From positions 287,265-351,264 of the forward strand of contig NZ_CABPSP010000005.1 of assembly GCF_902459765.1 (NCBI RefSeq): a DNA stretch of 64,000 nucleotides. The letters are read 5' to 3'. Source of the stretch: Pandoraea anapnoica (lineage in GTDB: Bacteria > Pseudomonadota > Gammaproteobacteria > Burkholderiales > Burkholderiaceae). Below, piece after piece: positions 41,033 to 50,857 of this stretch (positions within the stretch are counted from its first letter, which is position 1; the number at the start of each line of letters is the position of its first letter). The translations under genes and the position numbers were made by a program. The notes beneath the pieces were generated by a model. That model saw nothing but the letters and a program-made list of their open reading frames with translations. It did no database searches and had not been told where the DNA came from.

Positions 41033-42352
41033 TCAGGCTGCGGCCGCCAGGGCCGATGAGTGCTCGCGGACGTCGATTTTGCCGGTGATGGCAGCAGAAA
41101 TCAGGGCGCTGCGACGTTCCTTTAGCAGGTCGATAGCTAGTGCGGCCTCTGCTTTGATGCCGTCTAACCTCGTAACTTCTTGCGCAACGAACTCTGCAAT
41201 GTCAGCTTGCTCATCAAGTGGCGGGATTGGCATTTGCATCGAAGTCCACGCATCCATGCGCAAGGCTTTTGTCCCGTGCCCGGCTTCATCAAGTCGCTGC
41301 AACGATTCGCCTTCGGAACCCCTCAATAGCAAAGCAAGGAACGGAGCAGATAAATTCTTGCGAGGAATGACGGCCTTCAGGTCTTGGTTAATTGCCATAG
41401 CCGCTAAGGTTTCTACTACTGGAAACGTGCGAGCCAGTATCATCCCTCTAACAACGACTAATATTGCCCCTGCGGGAACAAGCGCCGCAGCGCCAGCTTC
41501 CACTGCGTATTTGGTTATGTGGTCTGCCGTGTCCGATAGCTTTTCAACTTTGAGGTCCTTTGCTGACGCCCAGGGAACGTCGCCATCCCAATAGTCGAGA
41601 TTATCTTTACTCGGCGTGCCACCGCTTCTCAGGGTTACTAGGTATTTGAGCGGAATCACTTCCCAGTGCTTTGGCACCATCCCCAACCATTGCGCGCCCG
41701 AATCTTTCATCGGCACGTCTCTATTGAGACCACGCGTAACGGCATGCAAGATGGTCGCCTGACGCTTTTCAGCAAGCAATTCGAGGAGCTTTTCCTGCTC
41801 GGCAATCAGGGCATCAATTTTTCTGGTTTCGGCGTAGAGGAATACTGCAAGCGCTTCCAATTCGGCGTCGCTCCCAGGTAGGGCAATCCGAATTTTTGCC
41901 ACGTCAAATGACGATAGGTGTTTTACGGTCGTCGAATACGTTATTTCGTTTATAGCTTTCAGTGGCGTCGGCAACGCATGTTCAAGAATCGTTGAAAGCG
42001 ATGAGCAAGGGGTCCGAACGCAGCACATCCGTTGATTGAGAAGGGCCGGTTCTCTTCCAAACCATCGACCGACTTCAAAGTCGCCGTCCATACCGACTAA
42101 TACGTCGGCAGACGTGACCTCTGCCGAGGCAACATATTCACCTGAGTAACGAATCGCACTTTCCGCGCAGTTCAAATCTCGGATCCTCAGAAGGGGAAAA
42201 TCGCCTGATGGCTCAAAATTTTTCGAGTCAAAAGGATACCCATTCATAATTTCGGCTATATCTTTCAGGCGAAAGACGTCCCAATGGGCAGGTATCTCGC
42301 CAAGCCATTCCACGTGGCTGGACTTGTATTGTGTGTACTTTCGAAAGCTCAT
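41033..42352 (-). CDS. hsdS: Type I restriction enzyme S (specificity) subunit
   Basis: HsdS sets the DNA sequence recognised by both the methylase and the nuclease. The 439 residues have two target recognition domains. Each is followed by a conserved coiled coil: [20 protein letters not shown] near the middle and [20 protein letters not shown] near the end. TRD1 begins with [16 protein letters not shown] and TRD2 with [20 protein letters not shown]. The repeat is intact, so a bipartite target is expected; its sequence cannot be read from the protein. The start overlaps hsdM (ATGA). Confidence 0.94.
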   Translation of the reverse strand: MSFRKYTQYKSSHVEWLGEIPAHWDVFRLKDIAEIMNGYPFDSKNFEPSGDFPLLRIRDLNCAESAIRYSGEYVASAEVTSADVLVGMDGDFEVGRWFGREPALLNQRMCCVRTPCSSLSTILEHALPTPLKAINEITYSTTVKHLSSFDVAKIRIALPGSDAELEALAVFLYAETRKIDALIAEQEKLLELLAEKRQATILHAVTRGLNRDVPMKDSGAQWLGMVPKHWEVIPLKYLVTLRSGGTPSKDNLDYWDGDVPWASAKDLKVEKLSDTADHITKYAVEAGAAALVPAGAILVVVRGMILARTFPVVETLAAMAINQDLKAVIPRKNLSAPFLALLLRGSEGESLQRLDEAGHGTKALRMDAWTSMQMPIPPLDEQADIAEFVAQEVTRLDGIKAEAALAIDLLKERRSALISAAITGKIDVREHSSALAAAA

Positions 42353-44187
42353 TCCGCCAACTCCTCGAGCATCTTCATGATATTGGCCGACACAGCCTTC
42401 AGCTCTTCATCAATGGTGTGCAGGTCGCGCGGAGGCTCGAAGACATAAAAATGCCGGTTAAACGGGATTTCGTAGCCGACCTTGCTCTTTTCCTCGTCAA
42501 TCCAGGCATCCGGCGCATGCGGAAGCACCACGCGCTCAAAGTACATTGCGATGTCCTCGGAAAGTGGCACGTTTTCGGTATCGCGTAACGCACTGTAGGC
42601 CTGCGGCTTTCCTTTCTGTTTGCCTTTTACGCCGAGCACAATCTCGCCGTTTTCATCACGCAGCGGCCGCTCGACCGTGATGGTCGTGTACCCGAAATCC
42701 TCGTTCTTGAAAATTCGCGATATCGGTGCGAGCTTGACTGTCTCACTGGCCTTGACCTCGGGAACCTGCTCACCCTCCGGCACAACATGACGCGCGACTT
42801 CTCTGCCACTCGTATCGAACACAGTCGCGAGCTGCGCTTCCACAAAACCGCCGAACAGACGGGTCACGTCTGCAATCTGCGCGTCCGACATCTCCTTGCG
42901 TTTGCTGCCGAGCGACTTGCGCATCTTCTGCCAGAAGCTTGAAGCGTCGATTAGCTGCACTTTTCCTTTGCGCGCTGTCGACTTCTTGTTCGACAGAATC
43001 CACACATAGGTAGCGATGCCCGTGTTGTAGAACATATCGGTCGGCAGACCTACGATGGCTTCGACCAGGTCATTTTCCAGCACGTAACGTCGGATTTCGC
43101 TCTCGCCCGAACCGGCGCCGCCCGTAAACAACGGTGAGCCGTTCAGCACGATGCCGAAACGGCAACCACCATCAACAGCGAGTCGCATCTTCGAGATGAG
43201 GTGCAGCAGGAACAGCATCGAACCATCCGAAACCCGCGGCAGGCCAGGACCGAAGCGGCCATCGAAGCCCTTGTCCTCGTGCTCCTTGCGCACGGCCTTT
43301 TCAACCTTCTTCCATTCGACGCCGAACGGTGGGTTCGAAAGCATGTAGTCAAACTTGCGCGCAGCATGGCCATCGTCGGACAGAGTATTGCCGGCCATGA
43401 TATTGCCGACGTCCTGCCCCTTGATGAGCATGTCGGCCTTGCAGATGGCGTACGACTCGTCATTGAGCTCCTGGCCGAACATGTTCAGGCGCGCGGCAGG
43501 ATTGTGCTCGAGCAGGAACTCGCCCGCGACGGAAAGCATGCCACCGGTACCCGCAGTTGGGTCATAGATTGTGCGCACGACCGCGTTCCCGGGCTGAAGC
43601 ACCTCGTCGTCCTCGATGAACAGCAAGTTCACCATCAGGCGAATCACTTCACGTGGCGTGAAATGCTCCCCAGCCGTCTCGTTCGAGATTTCCGCAAACT
43701 TGCGGATGAGTTCCTCAAAGACCAGCCCCATCTGCGTGTTATCCACAGCCTCTGGATGCAGGTCGATGTTCGCGAATTTCTCGACTACGAGATACAGCAG
43801 GTCAGCCCTGGCGAGCCGTTCAATCTGCGCATGAAATTCAAAGCGCTCAAAGATGTCCTTTGCATCGGGCGAGAACGCCCCGACATAGTCATACAGGTTC
43901 TTGCGGATGTTGTCCTGGTCGCCAAGCAGTTTCACTAAGTCGAGTGGAGACGTGTTGTATACCGCCTGCTCGGTAATCCGACGCAAGAAAGGGTCGGGAT
44001 TCAGCCCGCTTTTACTGATGGACGCGACTTCGGTAAGGACCTTTGACTTCGTGGCCTCAAGCACGCAGTCGAGGCGACGAAGGATTGTGAACGGCAGGAT
44101 GACTTTGCCGTATTCAGACTGCTTGTAGTCGCCACGCAGCAAGTCGGCGACCGACCAGATAAATGAAGAAAGGGCCTGATGATTCAT
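42349..44187 (-). CDS. hsdM: Type I restriction enzyme M (methyltransferase) subunit
   Basis: HsdM methylates adenine in the site chosen by HsdS, using S-adenosylmethionine. The 612 residues have the HsdM N-terminal helical domain, [11 protein letters not shown] (about residue 176), SAM motif [11 protein letters not shown] (209-218) and the catalytic NPPF (285-288), all intact. The long C-terminal part binds S and R. This is the first gene of the operon; an 18-bp palindrome lies about 35 bp before its start codon. Confidence 0.96.
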   Translation of the reverse strand: MNHQALSSFIWSVADLLRGDYKQSEYGKVILPFTILRRLDCVLEATKSKVLTEVASISKSGLNPDPFLRRITEQAVYNTSPLDLVKLLGDQDNIRKNLYDYVGAFSPDAKDIFERFEFHAQIERLARADLLYLVVEKFANIDLHPEAVDNTQMGLVFEELIRKFAEISNETAGEHFTPREVIRLMVNLLFIEDDEVLQPGNAVVRTIYDPTAGTGGMLSVAGEFLLEHNPAARLNMFGQELNDESYAICKADMLIKGQDVGNIMAGNTLSDDGHAARKFDYMLSNPPFGVEWKKVEKAVRKEHEDKGFDGRFGPGLPRVSDGSMLFLLHLISKMRLAVDGGCRFGIVLNGSPLFTGGAGSGESEIRRYVLENDLVEAIVGLPTDMFYNTGIATYVWILSNKKSTARKGKVQLIDASSFWQKMRKSLGSKRKEMSDAQIADVTRLFGGFVEAQLATVFDTSGREVARHVVPEGEQVPEVKASETVKLAPISRIFKNEDFGYTTITVERPLRDENGEIVLGVKGKQKGKPQAYSALRDTENVPLSEDIAMYFERVVLPHAPDAWIDEEKSKVGYEIPFNRHFYVFEPPRDLHTIDEELKAVSANIMKMLEELAE

Positions 44188-44221
44188 TGGTATCCGTGGG
44201 TGCAGCAGAAATTCGTATATC

Positions 44222-44239
44222 GCTCATTGCGCAATGAGC
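44222..44239. promoter_or_regulatory. Perfect 18-bp palindrome upstream of hsdM
   Basis: GCTCATTGCGCAATGAGC is its own reverse complement. It lies 35-52 bp upstream of the hsdM ATG, where a promoter operator would be. A regulator of the restriction operon, possibly the nearby DUF6471 protein, is a candidate ligand. Confidence 0.5.
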
Positions 44240-44562
44240 TGGGGCAGACCGATTTTACCTGCGGTGCTTTGATTGGCCCCAATTGCTGATGGTGTTGGGC
44301 CAGCCTGCCAGGAAGCACCTCTAGGCAACGCGCTTCCAACTTGAAGATTCCGGCGGCATTGCCTATGTTAGTAAATCCAGTCCGGCGCAATACCGGTACG
44401 CAGTACCAAGCATGAACGAGCTTTTTTCGACGCGTTGGCCTCCCGACAGGTCAGGCCCTCTATTTATGAGAGGGTATGGCGGAGTCGGCGATGGAAAAGG
44501 TCTTTCGGTGTGCAAATCGGGCGAAGTGGATAGTCAGTCGCCTAATTCGTAACGTTCTGTGC

Positions 44563-44835
44563 CTAATTGCTCTGAAAAAGCGTGATAGTCGTCACGCCCA
44601 TGGCGCGCAAGCAAGCAATCAAAAACGCCGCCGAGAAGCGTTTGCGATTGATTTTGCGGTTTATCTGGTCCGGCGACTCATAGACGCCTTGGGTCTCCAA
44701 CATTCGCGAGAGCTGCTTATAGCGAATGCGGCGGCGCAACATCTCTTCCTCAATCAATCCCTTCGCTTCTTCTTCCCACTTCCCGTATGGCGCGGCCGAC
44801 CGCCGACCAAGCTTGAGTGGCAGCTCTTCCATCAT
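44563..44835 (-). CDS. DUF6471 domain-containing small protein
   Basis: A 90-residue protein that is almost entirely a DUF6471 domain: AKGLIEEEMLRRRIRYKQLS, GVYESPDQINRKINRKRFS, ACLRAMGV. The pattern of helices (YKQLSRMLE, then NRKINRKRFSAAFLI) reads as a helix-turn-helix, like a small Xre-type repressor. Function in the family is not established. It is divergent from tnsA across a 245-bp spacer with palindromes and downstream of nothing, so a regulator of the tns operon or of hsd is a fair inference. Confidence 0.75.
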   Translation of the reverse strand: MMEELPLKLGRRSAAPYGKWEEEAKGLIEEEMLRRRIRYKQLSRMLETQGVYESPDQINRKINRKRFSAAFLIACLRAMGVTTITLFQSN

Positions 44836-44882
44836 TTCCCTTCGGCCTCGTTCGAGTGCCCGCTTTTCTGGAGTTGCGATTC

Positions 44883-44913
44883 TCTCATGAGAATTTTCGG
44901 TCGTATACGACCG
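44883..44913. promoter_or_regulatory. Palindromic operator-like sites between DUF6471 and tnsA
   Basis: Two perfect palindromes lie close together: TCTCATGAGA at 44883-44892 and CGGTCGTATACGACCG at 44898-44913. They are 48-78 bp upstream of the DUF6471 start and 168-198 bp upstream of tnsA. A further inverted repeat, GTTCTC with GAGAAC, spans about 44938-44967. The spacer looks like a divergent, regulated promoter. Confidence 0.5.
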
Positions 44914-45080
44914 GCATGGGGTTCGGCAGCACTACACGTTCTCAGTAGGCCATTTTTTTGCGAGAACCGAATGCTGCACATACCCCTGCAACCCAATTTG
45001 ACGGCTCCACGGGAGCCAACCGAGCTCCGGACGCCGAGCCTGACCAGCTGCCAGTCGCTGACACACGGCGGAGGTGCGAA

Positions 45081-45851
45081 ATGAGGAGCGCGCCGACATA
45101 TGGCGTCCGCAGCCGCCGGAGCGCTGCGAGCGCAGGCGTCCGGCCTACGGCCCGTACTTATGGCAAGGCCCGCATCGGCACATATGCCAAAAAAGCTGAC
45201 GGTCACATCACTGTCGAATCCGATGCGGAGCGGGTGGTCGCACATATGCTGTGCGTGGACCCGCGCGTACGCTCGTTCCGGCAGCAACCGTTCACGGTCG
45301 ACCTGGTCGGCGAACGGTTGCTGTTCACACGTGAGGAACTGTTAGAGGCCCGCAGGATGCGTGGCGGCCGCGCCGGGGAGATGGAATACACACCGGACTT
45401 TGCCACCGTCCAGGCCGACGGGTTCCAGCGCGCGTACGAGGTTAAGTGCCAAGGCTTCGAGGGCGAGGCCCAGTACTGGGCAAAGGTAGAGCGGGCCAAG
45501 GAAATCATGGACGCGTACTGTTATCCGCTATCCACGGTCATCGTGCCCGCGGACGAACGGCACCCAGCCATCGTCAACGCCCAGCTCTTGAAGCCGGCGA
45601 TAGCACGCGCTCGCGAATACCTGACGCGGGAGCTCATCGACCGCGTCGAACGTTTTTGCGAATCTGGTCCCGTGCTACAGCGCAGGCTGTGCGCCGAACT
45701 CCAGATTTCGACTGGCCTAATTCCTCCGCTCCTCGCCATGGGCGTTTTGCAGGCCGACCTCGCTCATAACCATATTAGCGGCGCGCTGGAATTGACCGCC
45801 GCATTTGGCGACCTGGGCCACCTCTTTCTGATTGAGGAGTTGCTGCCATGA
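45081..45851 (+). CDS. tnsA: Tn7-like transposon endonuclease TnsA
   Basis: TnsA cuts the 5' ends of the transposon so that, with TnsB, the element is excised as a whole (cut-and-paste). The 256-residue protein has the nuclease residues Glu50 (SDAERVVAHM), Asp106 (EYTPDF) and Glu120/Lys122 (YEVKCQ), the restriction-endonuclease-like core of TnsA. A C-terminal helical domain likely contacts TnsC. The ATG at 45081 is preceded by GGAGGTG; a longer frame from 44958 lacks such a site. Its stop overlaps tnsB (ATGA). Confidence 0.93.
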   Translation: MRSAPTYGVRSRRSAASAGVRPTARTYGKARIGTYAKKADGHITVESDAERVVAHMLCVDPRVRSFRQQPFTVDLVGERLLFTREELLEARRMRGGRAGEMEYTPDFATVQADGFQRAYEVKCQGFEGEAQYWAKVERAKEIMDAYCYPLSTVIVPADERHPAIVNAQLLKPAIARAREYLTRELIDRVERFCESGPVLQRRLCAELQISTGLIPPLLAMGVLQADLAHNHISGALELTAAFGDLGHLFLIEELLP

Positions 45852-47881
45852 TGTCCGACCTGCGCGCTGGCGACAGGCTGGCGCTGCCCGGCAAAGCCGA
45901 TAGCTACTTCGAGGTGCTGGACGGTCGTCTGCACGCCGGTTCAATCGAACTCTTTGACGCCGAGAAACGTGTGGCGCAGTACGTCAAATACGACGACATT
46001 CGCGTCCGGATTTCGGAGGGAAGCCTAGTCCTTCATCGAAAAGGCATGCCACGCGTCAGCATCGCTGCCCAGTACGACAATACGAAGTTGCACAGCAAGG
46101 TCCGATTGCTGAATGACATCTTGCGTCGCATTGATTCCATCCGGGACCAACGTGGTCTCTCGTTTCACGCAGCGATTCCGTTGGCGCGCGACGCTTACCA
46201 GGCAGAGAGCACAGATAAGCCCTTCGTTTGTCCGTTTCCGTCGCCCGCAACGCTGTACCGGGCTCACACGAATCAACTACTGGGCTTGCCGGTCCTCAAG
46301 GGTGATAAGAATAAGGGAAATGCGACGGCCAGATATTCAAAAGAGCTTGTTGAGTTCGTTACGGACGTCATCCACGAGCAATTCCTGGTCACGGAATCCA
46401 GATGGACGGTTCTCGACCTGACGAAATTCGTCAATCGCGAGGCACGTCGTAGCGGTTTGCATATTGCCGACCACGCTATAAGTCGCAAGTTCATCTGCTC
46501 TAGGATTGACGACGTGACCGTCGATGCGGAATACGACCGAATGGACCCGCTTAATAGGGTTGCCGGCAAATCATTCGCGAAAAAGCGCATTCGGGCTGCA
46601 TTCCCGTTCGCTCGAATTGAGCAAGATGCTCTACACCTTCCGTTCGTCGTAAAAACTGGTCATGGCATCGCCCGGACTGTTTATCTGGTTCTCGCGATTG
46701 ATGTCTGCACTGGGTATCCCGTGGGATGGCATCTGGTCATCGGTTCGCCGCGAGAGATGGATTCACTGTTGTGCCTTGAGACATATCTCACGCCAGCCAA
46801 GGCAGCCCGATTTGCGGAGCTTGGCATCGCGGGTGCCCTGAATATTTTCGGCACGCCCGCACAGGTCATTTTTGACAACGGTGGGGAGACGAAGGGCGCT
46901 CGAATCGTTCGCCTTGAGCGACTAGGAATGGACGTCAAGCATTGCAAAGCCAAGGAAGCTCAGGGCAAACCGTTCGTCGAGCGTTTGAACCGGTCTCTCA
47001 AAGAGGCGATGCAGCGTCTTCCGGGATGCACTCGCTTCGAAGGCAAGGACGGTGTGCGTGACCCTATCGCGCTCGGCGATGAGTTGATGAGCGTCGAATC
47101 ACTCGAAAAATGGATTGTCGGGTGGCTCTATAAGGACTGGGCCAACAATCCGCTCGACCGATTGCGTTGGGATGAACTTTTGGTCGATTCGGTCAAGGGT
47201 AAGACGCCGCTGGAGCGCCTGACTTACCAGACCGAAGAAATGGGACAGCCCATTACTTTGCCACCGCCGCGCCATGAATGGATGGCAGCGCTTTTCGAAC
47301 ACAAGGTGTGTGTGCTGAGCGCCAAGACAGGCATCTCGATTGGGCATGGGTTTAGGTACAACGGCGAGGCGATGTCATATCTGCTGGCCAAGTATGGCGA
47401 CCATGCTGAACTTCACGTGCTCTACAACCCGGATGATTTCCGCCAGGTGTATGTGTACGAGAGTGATGACCTTCCGCTGGTCACGCTGACGCACAACCAC
47501 GTTCGTCCGGCCACACCGGCGTGGACCTTTGCCGAAGCCAAAGAACGCTTTGATTCAGGCATGGACGACTGGACGGTACCAACCGAGAAGCTCCAATTCG
47601 AGTTGGAGATGGACGCGGCAGTTATTGCTACCGCCAAAGGTCGTAAGTCCAAGACTCGCGGCAGGCGCGAGGAGAACAAGGAAACCGTACGCCGCGCCAA
47701 AGACAATTCAGCTGTCCAGAGGGCCATCGACCGCCCGCTTTCTGCAGATGCGCCGTTTGGACCTGCACCTTCGGTCAAGGTGTCGTTGCCAGCGGAAGAG
47801 TTTCAATCCGGTGCTATCTCGTATGACGACGCGCCGTCAATGCACATAGTGAACAGAAACACGGGAGAAAAGCTGCTGTGA
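45848..47881 (+). CDS. tnsB: Tn7-like transposase TnsB (DDE integrase family)
   Basis: TnsB binds the transposon ends and catalyses 3' cleavage and strand transfer. The 677-residue protein has N-terminal helix-turn-helix regions and an rve/DDE core with the triad visible: Asp in LAIDVCTGYPVGW (near 285), Asp in IFDNGGE (near 343), Glu in GKPFVERLNRSLKEA (near 377). A beta-barrel and an acidic/basic tail follow; the tail likely engages TnsC. Both neighbours overlap it by 4 nt. All catalytic residues are present, so the enzyme looks intact. Confidence 0.95.
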   Translation: MMSDLRAGDRLALPGKADSYFEVLDGRLHAGSIELFDAEKRVAQYVKYDDIRVRISEGSLVLHRKGMPRVSIAAQYDNTKLHSKVRLLNDILRRIDSIRDQRGLSFHAAIPLARDAYQAESTDKPFVCPFPSPATLYRAHTNQLLGLPVLKGDKNKGNATARYSKELVEFVTDVIHEQFLVTESRWTVLDLTKFVNREARRSGLHIADHAISRKFICSRIDDVTVDAEYDRMDPLNRVAGKSFAKKRIRAAFPFARIEQDALHLPFVVKTGHGIARTVYLVLAIDVCTGYPVGWHLVIGSPREMDSLLCLETYLTPAKAARFAELGIAGALNIFGTPAQVIFDNGGETKGARIVRLERLGMDVKHCKAKEAQGKPFVERLNRSLKEAMQRLPGCTRFEGKDGVRDPIALGDELMSVESLEKWIVGWLYKDWANNPLDRLRWDELLVDSVKGKTPLERLTYQTEEMGQPITLPPPRHEWMAALFEHKVCVLSAKTGISIGHGFRYNGEAMSYLLAKYGDHAELHVLYNPDDFRQVYVYESDDLPLVTLTHNHVRPATPAWTFAEAKERFDSGMDDWTVPTEKLQFELEMDAAVIATAKGRKSKTRGRREENKETVRRAKDNSAVQRAIDRPLSADAPFGPAPSVKVSLPAEEFQSGAISYDDAPSMHIVNRNTGEKLL

Positions 47882-48864
47882 CGCCAGCCCAACTATTGCG
47901 TAAGGACATTGAGGAATGCGAACTCCCGCATCTCATGTTCGTGGAACACCTCACCGCGCTCAAGCGGCGCATAGATGATGCACTCGCTGGATTTTCGCCA
48001 AAAATCGTTCGTGTTCCCGGGCCTAGCCGTGTCGGTAAATCATCGCTCATCGCCAAATTGTCGCGTGACTACCCTGAAACTCGCATTGATGGGCGGCGTC
48101 ACGTGCCCGTCCTAGTTGTTGAGGTGCCTCCATCCGCAACGGCCAAATTGCTCCCCAAAAGCGTGCTTCGCTCGTTAGGCATTCAGGTTCCCAGCAGCAT
48201 GACCGCAGGTTCGATGTTCGACCTGATGGTGGAGCAGTTACGTCTGGCTCGTACACGAGCCGTGGTTTTCGACGAAATATCGCATCTCGTTGAGGAAGGC
48301 TCGCGCGTGCCGCCGCGTGCCGCCAGCGATTGGCTAAAGACGCTGATGGACACCCTTGACATGACACTGATTCTCTTCGGCATCCCGCGACTCGAACGGC
48401 TGTTTGCTGCAAATGAACAACTGCGCAACCGTGCTTGCCCTGCACGTGTCTTTTTGCCGTACGACGCGAACGATAGTGACCAAATGAAGGCTTATCACTC
48501 ATGTGTTGCAAATTACGCCCGCCTGTTCGCGGCGGGCGGCTATCCCATCGACATGCCCGCGCGTGTGTTGACGCAGCAAAGCTATCTGTTGACGGGGGGA
48601 TTGATTGGGGTACTCGCGGACTTCATGCGTGAGCTTGCTAGCTTGATGGCGTACGAAGCGCCGCGCGCCATTACATACACGGACTGCCAGAAGGCGCTCG
48701 AGGATGTCAGTCATGCGGGTTCGCCACACAGATTGGCATTCGATGACGCTGGCATTGACGATGCAGGGGTAGAGCCTGCCGCACTGAAACAGGCATACGT
48801 TCACGTCTTGAGCAGCAATGCGGCATCTGTACCCGTTCGTAAGAAAATCGGAGCAAAACAATGA
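47878..48864 (+). CDS. tnsC: Tn7-like AAA+ ATPase regulator TnsC
   Basis: TnsC links the target-binding TniQ/TnsD protein to the TnsAB transposase and controls target immunity. The 328 residues contain an AAA+ fold with Walker A VPGPSRVGKSSLIAKL (about residues 43-58) and Walker B RAVVFDEISHLVEE (near 130). The GTG start at 47878 overlaps the tnsB stop. TniB/TnsC-like length and motifs are normal. Confidence 0.94.
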   Translation: MTPAQLLRKDIEECELPHLMFVEHLTALKRRIDDALAGFSPKIVRVPGPSRVGKSSLIAKLSRDYPETRIDGRRHVPVLVVEVPPSATAKLLPKSVLRSLGIQVPSSMTAGSMFDLMVEQLRLARTRAVVFDEISHLVEEGSRVPPRAASDWLKTLMDTLDMTLILFGIPRLERLFAANEQLRNRACPARVFLPYDANDSDQMKAYHSCVANYARLFAAGGYPIDMPARVLTQQSYLLTGGLIGVLADFMRELASLMAYEAPRAITYTDCQKALEDVSHAGSPHRLAFDDAGIDDAGVEPAALKQAYVHVLSSNAASVPVRKKIGAKQ

Positions 48865-50708
48865 GCCTTGTTCTCACTAACGCGCCTAAGGACGACGAGT
48901 CCGGGATGGGCTATTACCGACGTCTGGCCGCCGCCAATGCACTTTTCAACTGGCGTGACTTGGCAAGTACGGCAGGCGTCGAGCGAAATCGCCGTGCCCT
49001 CCTCACACGAACGGACGACGTAGCTCGTAACCTCGGCCTGGAACGGTCGTGGACCGAATTTGCCCGGCATCAGGAAAATCTCTGTCGAGGCTGGGGCCGT
49101 TTGCACCGTGCACAATCTGAAGCGGTGTGCCCTAAGTGCATCGCTGAATCGCCTTATCTGCGATGCTCCTGGGAACACGCCTACGTTACTGCATGTCCGC
49201 AGCATCGAATCCTGCTGGTCGACCAGTGCAATGCTTGTGGGAAGCATCTATCGTCAGAACGGTTGTACATTGGATTATGCTCGTGCGGTCATGACTTGAG
49301 CAGCCTGCCATGCACGCCGGCGGCAAGGGCACAGCAGTGGCTCTCTACCCTAATTGCGAGCGACGGGCAGCAGTCTGGCGGTGTCGAGCCGCCTGTAGAT
49401 GGTATTGACGTTCACGTGCTGATGAAGACCATCCGCACTCTCTGCCAATATGCTGACCCGACTCGACCCGGATTGCCACGCAACGCGGCATTGCCGAAGT
49501 TTGTCTCCGAAGCGGTTGAATTTCTTTCGCCGCTCGAAACCTTACTGGTCGACTGGCCAGTGGGGTTTCGGACGCATGTCGAACAACGCATCGCCTCAGG
49601 CCGCAAGGACGCCCGAACGCTGAATACGTTGCTCGGTGAGTGGTACATCAATCTGCGCAAGCTCTGCCAAGGCACGATGCTTGAGCCTCTTCTACAAATC
49701 ATCATCGACGTTGCTGCCCAGAATTCTGAATGTGTCCTGGGCATGGATTCGGCCAAAGCAATGGCAGAGGATGCGACCGGGTACGTACGCGCGCCACAGG
49801 CCGCAAAAACTATCGGCATCAGCGTTTCACGTCTGCACGACTCCATGGTTGCCGGAGAGTGCGTGCATCGCGCGCGACGCACTGGAACGCGTGGTCAGCT
49901 GTTCGAAATCCCGTGTACCGAAGTTAAGCGCATTCGGCGTCAACGCTCGGAATGGATTTCCGACGTCGTTGCCTGTGAGCTGGCGGGCGTCTCCCCTGTT
50001 GTGCTTGAGCGGATGAAAACGTCAGCTGTAATCCGGTCCGATATTCGTTGGCGTGAAGACCTGCTTAAGGGCGGCCCAGTCGAACGGCAATCCATCTTGG
50101 ACCTACGCGAGTGTGTGGGGCGGTCGACGCAGTCTGTTGCTCCGGGCGAGGATTCGACGCTCACATGGGCGGAGTTGACGAGCCGGCGCATGGGCGACCG
50201 ACGCGCAATCGAGTCGCTGATGCGGGCCATCGCAGGAGGTAAGGTGAAAGCCGTCGGGCATGGTCGAACACTGGGGGAAATGTCTTTCCTGAGGTCGGAC
50301 GTGTCGCAATATTTCGGCACGCCGCTGCTTGAGGCCGGTATGTCGATTCAGCAACTGGCCAAAGCGACTGGGTGGAAATGGGAGTCCATCCAGAACTGGG
50401 TGGACGAAGGCCTGCTGGCATCAGAACGTATTCAACGACGTGGTCAGCCTTGTCGAGTCGTGCTGCCGCATCAATTGTTGTCGTTCCGACAAGCGTATGT
50501 ACCGCTCGCAGACCTGGCTCGCGCGATGGATACGAAGTCGTCAGCGCTATCGCGCCTGCTGCACGGCGTTGAGCTGGTCGGTGCAAAGCAGCTTCCTGAT
50601 GGTGCCATGCGAGGCGGGTTGATTCGCATCGCCGACCTGGGCCGGCTGGCGATTATCGGTGCGAGAGCCGGGCACGACCTGTTTGTGCCCGCTTCGTCGC
50701 TGCCATGA
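48861..50708 (+). CDS. tniQ: TniQ/TnsD-type target selection protein
   Basis: TniQ-family proteins choose the insertion site. The 615 residues begin with the TniQ domain (GMGYYRRLAAANALFNW) and zinc-binding clusters: CPKC, C, H and C in ACPQHR, then CNAC and CSCG (about residues 90-160). The C-terminal half carries several DNA-binding-like helix pairs (APQAAKTIGISVSRLHDSM and SIQQLAKATGWKWESIQNW). This length fits a TnsD-like protein that reads a fixed attachment site rather than a short CRISPR-guided TniQ. It ends in an ATGA overlap with a small gene. Confidence 0.92.
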   Translation: MSLVLTNAPKDDESGMGYYRRLAAANALFNWRDLASTAGVERNRRALLTRTDDVARNLGLERSWTEFARHQENLCRGWGRLHRAQSEAVCPKCIAESPYLRCSWEHAYVTACPQHRILLVDQCNACGKHLSSERLYIGLCSCGHDLSSLPCTPAARAQQWLSTLIASDGQQSGGVEPPVDGIDVHVLMKTIRTLCQYADPTRPGLPRNAALPKFVSEAVEFLSPLETLLVDWPVGFRTHVEQRIASGRKDARTLNTLLGEWYINLRKLCQGTMLEPLLQIIIDVAAQNSECVLGMDSAKAMAEDATGYVRAPQAAKTIGISVSRLHDSMVAGECVHRARRTGTRGQLFEIPCTEVKRIRRQRSEWISDVVACELAGVSPVVLERMKTSAVIRSDIRWREDLLKGGPVERQSILDLRECVGRSTQSVAPGEDSTLTWAELTSRRMGDRRAIESLMRAIAGGKVKAVGHGRTLGEMSFLRSDVSQYFGTPLLEAGMSIQQLAKATGWKWESIQNWVDEGLLASERIQRRGQPCRVVLPHQLLSFRQAYVPLADLARAMDTKSSALSRLLHGVELVGAKQLPDGAMRGGLIRIADLGRLAIIGARAGHDLFVPASSLP

Positions 50709-50845
50709 CTTGGGGGGCTTGCATCTCGAAGGTCCTGCGGCGCGTTGTCAATCGTGATGACGATGTCTACGAGTGTCAGCGATGTGGAGCAATGATAGTC
50801 ACTAGGAATGCCCGAAGGTGCATTCCGACGAGCTTCATGGAATAG
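50705..50845 (+). CDS. Tiny zinc-ribbon-like peptide overlapping tniQ
   Basis: A 46-residue frame starting MTWGACISKVLRRVVNR. Its ATG overlaps the tniQ stop (ATGA), continuing the overlap pattern of the whole operon. It contains YECQRCGAMIVT and a later RRCIP, a CxxC...C pattern like half of a zinc ribbon. It ends 12 bp before the phosphatase-like gene. It is too short for homology to be judged by eye, but the coupling supports translation. Confidence 0.45.
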   Translation: MTWGACISKVLRRVVNRDDDVYECQRCGAMIVTRNARRCIPTSFME

Positions 50846-50857
50846 TGAGGAAACGAG

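Noticed and set aside
44958-45080. Upstream extension of tnsA (41 codons)
   Set aside because: No ribosome site at 44958; the ATG at 45081 has GGAGGTG and starts protein-like sequence.
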